Below are positions 14,501 to 26,500 of a DNA stretch of 39,859 nt, in pieces. A program made the translations under genes and the position numbers. The notes beneath the pieces were generated by a model, which was not told the DNA's origin, searched no databases, and saw nothing but the letters and a program-made list of their open reading frames with translations. Origin of the DNA: Reticulitermes lucifugus. Lineage: Eukaryota; Arthropoda; Insecta; Blattodea; Rhinotermitidae. The DNA is taken from assembly GCA_026260175.1 (NCBI GenBank), contig JAKCWW010002752.1, positions 14,014 through 53,872 on the forward strand, given 5' to 3'. Each line of letters opens with the position of its first letter. Position 1 is the first letter of the stretch.

Positions 14501-17500
14501 ACCATCTTCATAGACAAACTGTCAACCTTTCTTGTTTTCAGAACAGTACACACAATGCTGGCATTATAACTTTCAACCACAGCCTCACAAATCTAATGAA
14601 TGAAAAGGCTCTCTTTAAAGTAGCATGAAAAAGATACTTACACACTCCTCTTGCTCGGTCGATAAATTGCTAATGTTTAACAATGACTCACAATCTTATT
14701 ACCTGCTGTGTATACTGGGTATTGCATAACATTCAATAACTTTATGTGAAATCCTTCTAATCCAACAATTGCACAATAAAAACAATAATTTGTCACTTTA
14801 CAATGTGCCTCCTACATGTTTCGGCCTCAACATGGCCATCCTCAGGGAGGTCTCCAATGAAGGGAAGGGGTAACTCCCCCAGAACGAAGATGACATATTC
14901 ATACAAATGTTTGTCTGCAACAACAGAGATACATATTCACATGAAATATAAAACATTTATATGAAAAGTATTTGTAATTAGTCAGTATTTTAAATATTTT
15001 AGCAATTTTATTTGAAAACATTTTATTTCTGACTCCACATATGCACAGCTTTAACAGAATCTGCCATTATTGCATTCTTTTATTGGAGATTTCCCTGAGG
15101 ATGGCCATGGTGGGGCTGAAACATGAAGGACGCACATCATAAAGTGACAAATGATTGTTTTTGTTTGTGCAATTGTTGGATTAAGTGCTGTATAATCAGT
15201 CTACTGTGTGGAATGTGGAAAAAACTAAATCCTTATAATATTTTTGTATTGCATCTGTACAAAGTATTTTGTATTTTGCATGACTCATGCCACATCCTGT
15301 TGTCACTTAAGACTGAAGTCTGGGTCAATGGAATGTATACTAGTGTGTGTAAATGCGTGCGCACCCATGGGTGCGTGTATGTACTACGCTGTGATTTACT
15401 AAGCTTATAAACACTAAAATTATATTCGCAACGCTACTGTGGGTAGTCCGTGATACAATGTGGCTGTGTGTTCACCAGAATATAATGTAATACATATATG
15501 TTTCTAGATTATTCATACATCCATATAATAAAGGGTTTATTAACCCACCTGCGTCCATAAGTGTACCTAAACTTTCTGATACTGTACAGCTTAAAAAAGT
15601 GCAGTATATGTTATTAATTCACAGACAAGGAATACTGGTAACAAATATGACCACTTTTCCTATGGGAGGCTACCTGAAGTGGGAAAGAAGGCAGATGAGT
15701 TAAGAGGTATTGAAACTTGCCAGTTTCTGTCCATTGGTTGGATTAAGGGACCCGAGCCTGACATCTTGGTTTCCCGTAACAGTGAGGGTAGGTTTGCTGA
15801 GCTCCAGCATTTGAACATTTAATCCAACAACAATAATCTGCACAAACTTGCGTGTGTGTGCAGTATGAAGGCGAAATGAAGACATTAATGGTGGTTGGAA
15901 GTGTAGGGTGATGTTCTTCTCTTGCGGCATCCATGGACACTGCAAAGTTACCTGTAAGAAAGATGTAACTTATTTAAATACAAAACAGGAACTGTGAAGA
16001 TGGAAATTTCGAGTTTAGTTGAATTATGTGATATAAAAATGATACTCCTCTGCTACTGGTACAGGAACTTGCACCTGGAAGACCCTTTGAGTTACTCATC
16101 TGCAATATTGCCTTTAATTACTATTTTTAACCATCTACACTGGTGCTGCAAAGCACTTGAAATAGCACACTTTAACTAAAACTGTTTCTGAAGATTTGAT
16201 GAACAAACCATAAACAAATCTCCTAGGTAATATGAACATTTTATAAAAATAAGCCAGTATTTTGATTTTATTTTTACAAATTGTTGTAAGTTTTCTACTT
16301 AATTACCTTAATTCCTTCACTTCTTATTATTTTGTATACTTCATTTTATGCTGTTTAATTTCATTAAAATATTTTGTGTGACTTTTCATTTTTTGTTTCA
16401 TTTGTGGGTTTCTTAACTAAAGGCATTGAACACTGATTGCAGTGGCATGAATTAATTTTATTTAGACTGTACTGTATGTAAAATCATGATCCGAGATGGA
16501 CACACCTGCCTTAAGCTTTCCTGCTACAAATCAATTTCGAGCATTAAGTGGAAGCTTACTGTACAAAAGTAAAGTAACTTTACTTAGTAAACGTGTCTTC
16601 GTGTGTAAATACCATGCAATGAAGATATATAGGGGAGGCAGAGGTAAAGGTCCACGCATTCTACTCTTTTGTACTAAACTGAGGTAAGCAGTCATGTTCA
16701 TGCTCTGATGGCTTTACCTAAAGCAACAAGGAGAGGATTTAAGGAGCAATGGAGAAGTTTTAGGTGCTTAAAACAATATGATTTAATACCAGAGACTTAG
16801 TTACTTGCTTTGTGCTCTATGGTGCCAGCATCTTTCTGAGGTGGAAGGTCCGCTAGTACACGCAGAAGAATTGACAGAGTCTGGAAAGGTTCTGACTGGG
16901 GCAAAGGCAACTTGAAATCCCTAGAAAGAGGTTCTTCACTTGACTTTACTTGCATCTGCAGACCTCTTGATGTGCGAAGCTTTAAATGTGTTTCCTGTAA
17001 GGATACAGCATACACCATTCAGTCCTTTAAATATGTCATATGTTTCCAACTTAACACCACATAAATACTGAGAGTAATCCTAGAGACATAAACTGAGATA
17101 TGCAACAATAAATTCAAACTACTGGATTATTTAAAGATTATTACCTTCTGCAATATAATACCATGTAGTTTGGTAGAGAGGAATCAAGGTTTTACAGGAA
17201 ACTGCTGCTTCCATATTCAGGGTAAAAGAAATTGCTCCATGACATTGGTACCTAGCCATGAAACTACATCCATCTGTTGACTGTCTTGCTGTTGTCAAGA
17301 TATCAGACATTGTTTGTTTAACCAACAATTTAAGAAGCAAAATATTGAAGTATTCTTGTTTAAACATTATTAAAATTCTTCTTATTGTACATGTGTGACA
17401 TAATGCAGAAAATAATGATTTTATAAACTGTAGGTTTTAAATTATATAGACTGCTAATACAAAGACTGGTCTACAAGCAAATGCAGGAAAAACCACATGT

Positions 17501-20500
17501 AGTGTACATTCATGTCTTGTCACAAGAATGCAGCACATACAAATACATGCAAATACTCCAAAAATTTGCCAAAGTTCAACTACTTGGCAACCACTCTAAT
17601 CAACCAAAACAGCATTTATGAAGAAATTAAGAGCACAGTAAATTCAGGTAATACTTGTTATTAACATTCAGTTCAGATCTTTTGTCTTCCTGACTTCTCT
17701 CCAAAAATGCCAAGACTAAAGTATACATAACTATAATTGTGTCTGTTCCTCAGTGTGGCTGTGAACAGGGTGCTGAGTTGAATATTTGGATGTAAGACGG
17801 AGAGAGTAAAAAAATGCTGGAGAAAAGTGCATAGTGTGGATCTCCATAAATTATATTCTATGGCAAATATTATTAGGATGATCAAATAAAGGAGGGTGTA
17901 ATGGATGGGGCATGTAATACACGTGAGAGAAACTTGCAAATAAAGCTTTTCTATGAGAACCCGAAGAAAAATAATGACTTGGAAGACCTGAACACAGATG
18001 GGAAGACATTATTAAAATATATCTTAAAGAAATTGAATGGGAATGTGTGGACTGGATTAAACTGGCCCATGATGGTGACCAGTGGCGTATTCTTGTAATG
18101 AACTTCTGCCTTCCATATCATGTGGGGAATTTCTTGACTCAGTGTCTCTTAGCTTCTAAAGGACTCAGCTCCATGGAGAGAGTTAGTTATTTAGTTACAC
18201 TTTCAGAAATAGGAGTGACAAAGTATTTAACTTTTATCAGCTGAATGGGTGCCCATTTCCTGTTACATGTAACTCTTCACAGACAAAAGGGAAAACGTTG
18301 TCCCATGCAGGTGCAGATATGGGCATTTAAAAACAAAAATAACTCCAGCTATTCGTGGCTACATTTGGATTTAGAAACCAAATGATAAGGGTTAAATTTA
18401 TGGAAACCCCCTAAACTGAAGTGCTTGAAACATTACTGGTAAGATACATGCACCAGTCATCAGTGCAGATTCCTAACAGAAACACTCAACTACAGCTGTG
18501 GTTATTTATCAGGACAGTCAAGAGATGAAATTTGCCTCCAGGCAAGAAAAGTAAGTTAAGCCACCCTCCAGCATCAAGCATGGATATGCTCATATTATAC
18601 TAATACAATGATGTGTATTGCAATAACATGAAATCCTTATATATAAGCAAAAAAAAAAAACATGTAGTGATAATAATACTCAAACAAAGAATTGATAACT
18701 GTTGATGTTTAGTAATGCAGGATTTCAACACAATCTGTACCTTTGTAATAGTGTAGCTGCCTGCACAAACTGTCAGGACCATCTCTTGTTCAAGTCCTGC
18801 CAGCAGGTCCTTTTCTCCCTTGTTGAGTGTTAGAGTAGATGGCTCTCTCATCACTTCAAAACTCACGCAGGGAGTGATGATGCTTGACAGAAACTCCAGG
18901 TTTCTTGCTAACATAAGTGACAGCTGACCCAGCCTGTACAAACCTTTCTCTTGAGCCTTGTCATGAAAAGAAGATCATTCTCAAAACTCAGACATAAGCA
19001 AACTCATCTAGTTAGCAACACTAACAGTAACTCATACGACACAGTGGCGAATGACTAGACATCAGTGAACAGTCAGATGGAATGGATGAGGAAGAAAGCA
19101 GTGATGGAGAAATTTCAAGTATCAACCAGGCCTGGTTGTACTGAGGAAGGCCACAAAATCCTCAGTCAGAATAGTTGGTGTTCTGGCTGGGAATCAAACC
19201 AGGTACCTCTAGAATTCAAGTCAAAAGTATTACCGATTGAACATAATAAGTTTCTCGTAGATCTAGATGGCGTAGTCTGAATGGTTTAGAACTTGTTTAC
19301 CATCAAACACCAACTAATGCACATAAACTTTTTCACAATAGTTTATTCTTAAAATTCCCCTATACGTATTTCGGTGGTTTAAACCACCATCTTCAGGGGG
19401 TCGTAAAGATTATTTTGCATAGAACTTACAGTTATTACATATGTGGTTATATTCGTATATGTAGAATATGAGTGGTCTAATATTGTCCACNTCGTACAGT
19501 ATTGTAAAATAAGTTACTATAAAATGGAGTAAAAGTTGCTAAAATGATTACATAACTTGTAGTCAGCAAGAAAATGCACGGTAAATACAATGTTAAGTTG
19601 TTTACCATCATTCAGTATATGAATGAATTACTCCAAATGATTTGGACATGAGAAACTGCTCACAATTAAATATGAATCACTGAAACTGGCATACTCGTAC
19701 AGATTAACAGCCACCTCATACAATCTAAATCACAGAAATGTTCACAGCATATTTTATATTCATTACTGAATTCTGGCATACCTTTGATTTCACAACAAAC
19801 TCATTACTTCCAGGTTGAAGAATAATGTTTTCTGTTAGTAATGCTGATGAAAAATCTCCTTTTGGTGTGTTTGATATTTTTCTATACTTCCCATGACTGT
19901 CTGTCCTCCTAAAATGAGAGAAAGGTAAATATAAGGAAAGAAAATGTCTTTAGTGTCTTCCATAAGAGTAACAGCTACTCCTTACATGTTGGTTGTGTAA
20001 ATATTCATTAATTAAAACACAATTTCAAATACAAGTATAAAAACTTTTTCATCTTATCTGAATAAATACTTAACATATTCAAGCTTACCACAGAAATATT
20101 TGAGCACGGATGTTGGTGTATCATTTATAATTCCTTTACTACACATATCTGTTAAATGTAGAGTGTATATACTTTTGAAAACCTTATTTCTTTCTTGATG
20201 TCAGACAGATGGATTCCTCTAACACGATACAGAATTTTCAACTTTAGTCACTATAATACTGTGATGTGCCACTTGCTTCTATGGTAGACATTATAATCCA
20301 ATTTAAACCACTCATTCTAATGCAAATATACTGCGATATGGAACACTACTTTCAGTGCTGGTTTTCTTAAACAGTATCCTGATGCATTCGTAAGACTGAT
20401 TCTAATATCATAGTCACACAGTGTCAGAAATGCCTGACTGAAGCAAAGTTATTTGTTTCAGAGTTTGTCTGGGGGGGGGGGAGGAGGATAAATGCAGGAA

Positions 20501-23500
20501 AATAAAAATTACAGAAAAGCATTTAAATATGACAGAAACACGAGAAACTAACAATAAAAAATATACATCTTCCACTTATGCCTATAAAAATAATCAACAA
20601 ACAAAAAGTTACTTTAATACCTGTGCGCAAATAACTTTTTAGGTGCTCTTTACGACATAAAAAATAACATTGAGGAGACAACATACGTCCTTCTATCCAT
20701 GACCTAGTATCAGTGACTAAACCATCTGCCAGATTTGCAAGAAATCTAGCACAAGAGTTCTTTACAAAAAGGTGTCGAATCAGCTTGAATTTCATAACAA
20801 TTGGTGCAGCGAAGGCATACTTAGCTTAGAAGTGTATATAAAAATTTCTCCATATTTTCTACCCTCTACATGTGACTTGGATAAAATTAGAAAAAGGATA
20901 TGTTCACAAAAATGTATTGTGTGACTGTGAGCTTAGTGAAAATCTGCGCAATGGAAGCCACACATTACATATGGGCATAAATGAATTTGTATCCCTACTT
21001 TCCGTTTATTGTCCCATTTGGGTAAAATTTGGTATAAAGAATCTGAATATAATGCTGTTAGAATCTGTGGCTTTGTGAAAATTGATGTGGGAAAAGTCAT
21101 TACACTTATGTGCATATCGACATCCTTCTAAGTGTATCCCCATCACCACCACCACTCCATCTACATTCTTAACTTGCCTGAGGTATGATGACATTTTGTA
21201 AGTATCATTGCTTCTGTAACCATAGTTATCAGTATGAGCAGGTTACCACTACTTTACTTTCTAAAAATATCATATTACTTTTCCTACTTGTTCCTCATAA
21301 ACGACCATTCTGGGAATACTGTTGGCCAGGACCAAGAATTATGAATGATTAATGCGACAACATGACACTTCAAGGAGTGATGCATCCAATACAATTACAC
21401 ATTGTTTATAATGGCAATTTTTTTGGACCAGAAGAAATGAACAATTATGGGAAAACAACACATACAGGAATGGTGGACACAGGTTACACCATATTGTATG
21501 GATCTTGGAATCTGAGAGGACCAAATGGTGCTCAGCAGCCACAAAGCTCTGGGAAACACTGCACTACATCATACCCATGTCATATGTCATGTACAGTATG
21601 ACAACTGTACAGTTTTTCACAAAACAAAGTTCACAGCCACATAGCATCCCCTCATAAGTAAACGCTGCCTTACCGAAGAAACTGCTTGGGGTTCTTTGAG
21701 ACTATACTAGCAGAGCTGAGGCTCTTGTCCTGCTTATAGTCAAGGTGCTCCACCATGTGCAGCCTGGCAAGAGCTGGATTTGCTGGTTTCAATTCCTCAT
21801 TGCTGCTCCTGCTAGCAAAAGCAAAGTGAGTGCATGACAGTAACATGAAACAGAACATGACAATTAAGGGAAGCCAAACATTACTGCTGGTTGACTTCTT
21901 AACTTCCTAAATATTTGAGCCCCTCACACCCCAAACCACATATGCCATCACAGTAACTTTACAGCATGTAATGAAACAAGTAGCAATTCAATTACACAAT
22001 GTATAATACAACACTTCAACTAAATTCAGTTCAGTGCCCTGCATTCTATATTCTCTTTAGAATATCTTTAAGTAATTCACATCTACTGATACTTTATTTT
22101 TTCATCATACATAACCTAAATGTGTGAGGACTACAGAACTTGTTTCAAATACGTATATTCGCACAGTCCCTCTTGACAACTAACAGATGCTCAGCAAATC
22201 AAAAAAATTCCCTGCAATTTGCACAACCTGAATGTCCATTACTGTGTTGACAAGAGCCAACTACTGGTCCCTATACTGAGCCAGATAAATCCAGGCCAAA
22301 CCCTTACATCCTATTTCTTTAAGATCACTTGAATATTATTCTTCCACTTACATGTACGTTCCTTCTGGTTTTCCTACCAAAATATTGTGTGCACTTCTCT
22401 CCCATGTGTGCCATATCCCTTGAGTTAACTGTCCTCATAATATCTGGTAAAGGGCACAAATTACCAAATTCCTCATTATGCAATTTTCTCCAACCTATTT
22501 CTGGTAAATACATAATTTTTAATTCACACTGCATATATATATATTTTGGATAATACGTTGTAATTAAGTTCTGTGTAATACACATCCATTACAGGTAACT
22601 GACTCACACAAATATATGAGCACAGGAAAGTAAGAAACTCCTGACATACCACAGTATAATATTACAAGATCTTCAACATACAGTGAAACTCTCCTAAGAT
22701 GTTTCAGAAAAAACTCAACAAATTAGACTTATTAAGCGGGAAAAGTCTTATGAATTTTTTAATTTTTTTTTGAGAAAATTACATATGTATGCTAAATTTG
22801 TGTAATTTGCAGCAGTTTTTGGTAAGTGAAAAGCTTCACACATTCCCACCCTATCTGACCATCCAAGAATTTTGTCAGTAAACTTTCTCATAGGTATGCC
22901 TAGATCTTCAGTGGTTTTCTGCAATGGACATTTGGTATGCCATCCAATTTGTTTATTATGTTCGCCTTTCCAGATACTGAGAGTGGCTTGTGTTTTATGC
23001 ACATTTTTGATGTGGCCATGTTCAAGTACGTGTTTTATAAGATCAACTAAAAATCTAATGAGAAAGTTAATTCAACTTTAAACCCAATTCACTGAAGCAT
23101 TCAGTTCACTGTCAGCACTGAAATAAAACAACCATAACAAGCTCCGAATTAGAAAGTATGCTGTTCCATTGTGTAATTTTTACCACACCTTATGGGAGAG
23201 TGTCAATAGATTTCAATGTTTCATGAATCCAACAACCAATGTCAAACACAGATTGCGAAAACGTCTTGCTAGCACAACACTGGTAGCAGCAGTAGCCATG
23301 CTGAAAATGTGTTCAATAATTAATTGTTCTACAGGTGAAAACTTGTACACATACACAATGTGAACACAAAAGGTACCAGTATATAAATTTTGTCCAGAGA
23401 ATACTTCAAATTATTGAAATTAAAGTATACAACAGTTAAACAACGTTAAACCCACGTGCCATGAAGTTCTGTAATACTGAGTGAAACACATGTGGAAACT

Positions 23501-26500
23501 ACCTTGGAGGTTAACGTGTATGAACTGACACTGTCATTTCGACACTGTATGGTGGGAACAGATTCAATGAATGGAAACTCGGGAAAATTGTTTAAGATTT
23601 TGATACACAAAATGTATTAAATGGGTGAAAAATTTGTTGCATTGTAAACACTTCATGCTTCTTAGGCAGGGAATGTCCTTATGCTGGAAACATATTAAAA
23701 GGGCAAAGTATATGTTAATCATAAAGGAAAATCCTGGTACAATATTATCCTGACATCTTTCATGGAAAAACTTCTTAACGAGGTACTTTATTCTGTAATC
23801 ACCGTGCATCTTTTCACAGTCACTATTTACATACACCAACTGGATGNNNNNNNNNNNNNNNNNNNNNNNNNNNNNNNNNNNNNNNNNNNNNNNNNNNNNN
23901 NNNNNTTTAAAAAACTATACAGTTTTTTAAATAAAGTTGCATCCAGTTGGTGTATGTAAATAGTGATTTTTAACCAGGGTTGTATTAGGTGAGGTTCACT
24001 GTATGTCCCAACAACTTAACCAACCCAGTTTCATTACACAGTGTGGTGCCTGTATAATTAACAGATAACCATTAGTACAGATGCCAACCACAATCACCAC
24101 TATCATATAATTTGTATATCTGTTATTACAGTGGATTAAAACTGTTTTCTAGAGGTTAAGGTTCTTTTGATTAAGTATGTTTTCATAGGCAAAACATCTT
24201 ATACATGCACAGAAATTCTTTTTGGCAACAGATTTTCTGCTCTGTACTTACCCATTGAGATTAGACTGGGCTTTATACGAGTGTTTTAATAATATCAATA
24301 AGAGGCTACTAATTGTGTAAGTGTAAGCACTAAATGGCTGTTCAGCATTCCTCTACAGGTAAGTCTTCGATTGATTCATATGTGGATTAGTTAAGGAAGC
24401 AAGACTGCAGTCTTCTGGGATATGATACTGTGAGCTGTGGCAGATGGTTACTTGTGCCAGACTCAGATATTTGCAGTCTTAATATTCACTGCCATGAGTA
24501 CCTCAAAACTCATCTCCCCTCCCACCTGTCAGCTATCAAAGCACCTACCAGTAACTAGCTGGCTAAACCTCCAGCCCACCCACCATCTTGTCAGCTACCT
24601 ATAAACCCCCAGCCCAATCTCCCTCCGGTCAACAAAGCTCCGCAGCCTGGTCTCTCTGCTGCTGGCTGCCTGCAACATCCACACCCACACTCCCTCTGCA
24701 CAGTAGGAAACACCCCAACATGCTTTTTCATGCCCATCAGCTAAAACCCCTGAATCTACCCACAGTTGAAGCATGCAGTCATTAACAGTGATCAAAATAA
24801 ACACCTGCAATAGTTAACTATATGGCACACCATATATAGCATTTTTTAAACTACACAATGTATGCTTTTCCTTAATTACAATGTGATCCATTTTCTGAGA
24901 TGGTCTCTCTTTTGAGTTTTGTAAAATGTTATCTTTGAAAGAATCCATGAGCGGTGGGCGGGGTGTGTAATCCCTCGTTGTGTTAATAACATACATAAAG
25001 GTTTGTTTCTCTTTGCTCTCTTTTATTATGTTAACTATGCAGATATGTATTTAGCTGTCATTATACCGTAGGCTCGGGAGTAGACCTACATGGGGTGTTG
25101 GGTATCGCCTGTGGTATTTTGCTGTGACTGGACTGACTGCTGCTTTTTCCCACCACTGCTCTGTTTTCTCTCTACAGGCTGTTCTTGTTGACAAGCATTA
25201 GACATCTCATTTTGCCTTTTTCCATCCTTCATTGCTTCTATGGACACTGCAGCTTGGACACAGAGAATCTGCTTGGGTAAGCAGCTCTCAATCACTACAG
25301 TCACTTCTACAGTTGAGTCTTGTATAATGACTTTATTGCTGTTCTGGTTCACTTCCACACTCACTATTTTAAATGCATCATTCAAAGAAGTCATTAGTGG
25401 TGACTCTGAAATAACAGATTACAGTTCACATTAAAAAGGAACTTATGCTTACAACTGACATGGCATAAAAACACACATAAATGAACAAGTCAAAAGTTTT
25501 AGGATCTGAGACTATTACTGCATTCCATTTGTAGTGTAAAGTCTTCTGGTTTGTAATGCCATGATGTAATGGTCGAAGTGCCTTCTACCCTGAAGATAGG
25601 AGTAAAAGTTTCCCCATGACATCAGAAAATTATATTCAGTTTTACAAAATACATTGTTTAACACATTCACTCCTAGGAATGGCAGTTGCATGCTATACTA
25701 GTGTCTGTGACAGTTCAAAAAGTCACATGTACATTCAGAACACAAAGAATGACCAAAAATTCTTTCTCACCCACTGGCCCTGCAGCCATCTCCCATCTGT
25801 GTACCCTCCAAACATACTCTCACAACCTGTATCACTGACATTCTTCATTCCTCTCTAAGTACTCTTGGTTTGTTATTTGCATGAATAAAGGGAGGCTCTT
25901 AAATGTAAGCAGCATAGAGCAATGGGTATCTCATGTAAGTTCCCACTATTTGTGCTCATTATTTCACTGAATGCAATATAGGGTCAAAGAAAATATGCAC
26001 AAATAAGTAACAATCATCAAAGTCAGCAAATGGGTTAAAAACAGAAAGATGTTTATAAGGGGTATTTTTACCTGTCTGTAATTCCTCCAACATACTTAAC
26101 ATTTTATCAAAATACAAAATTCTTGTAGGTAAGTCTAACTCAGGAGCACTGGCAATTACTGCACTGGTTTTGATAAACCTACAAACAAAAAACATGAAAC
26201 ATCAATAGTGACAGTAACATCTTCAAGCCCAGTGAGAAGAACAGAATATATGGAACTGTTCAACAGCTCACTAACTCTACTGTAAAGATGTTCCTTGTGC
26301 ATGTGACAGTTATTTAGCCGACAAAAAAATTCACTGTTACATAATCCAAATATTTGACACCACCAAGAAAATTCTGCCACAACAAACCATGATGTATGTA
26401 CGTAAACAATACAACCATTCCCTGATGTATGCGCTAGTTGTGTTTGTAAGAGCGGTTACATCACTGAAAATCATATAAGTTGACATTTTTATTACTCTTT

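Larger units (their letters stand above)
14758..15183. repeat. Fold-back element with about 100-bp arms (motifs B and C)
   Basis: Left arm 14758-14858 and right arm 15082-15183 are inverted copies around a 223-bp AT-rich interior. The outer ends read TAATCCAAC inward / GTTGGATTA outward. Each arm holds a hammerhead-like motif followed by a 51-52 nt tail with the box GTGCAATTGTTGG. In intron 16. Confidence 0.78.
22681..24001 (-). mobile_element. pogo/Tigger-like DNA transposon, degenerate, with nested insertion
   Basis: Ends are imperfect terminal inverted repeats starting CAGTGAAACTCTCCTAAG on the left and CAGTGAACCTCACCTAA on the right (minus), each flanked by TA. It is homologous along its length to the element at 32104-33197. 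Minus-strand reading from 23019 gives MATSKMCIKHKPLSVSGKAN, then IINKLDGIPN, like the CENP-B/pogo helix-turn-helix. A second ATG context at 23298 corresponds to the start in the other element, so the interior may be composite. A hairpin around the assembly gap is inserted near its right end. Intron 11. Confidence 0.65.

Noticed and set aside
14287..14628. 113-codon plus frame as a host gene
   Set aside because: It matches the C-terminal part of a Jockey-type reverse transcriptase and is frameshifted upstream.
16801..16806. GT donor gtaact for exon 15
   Set aside because: It ends the exon in phase 1 and would put exon 16 out of frame; the GC donor three to four bases upstream restores the conserved junction.
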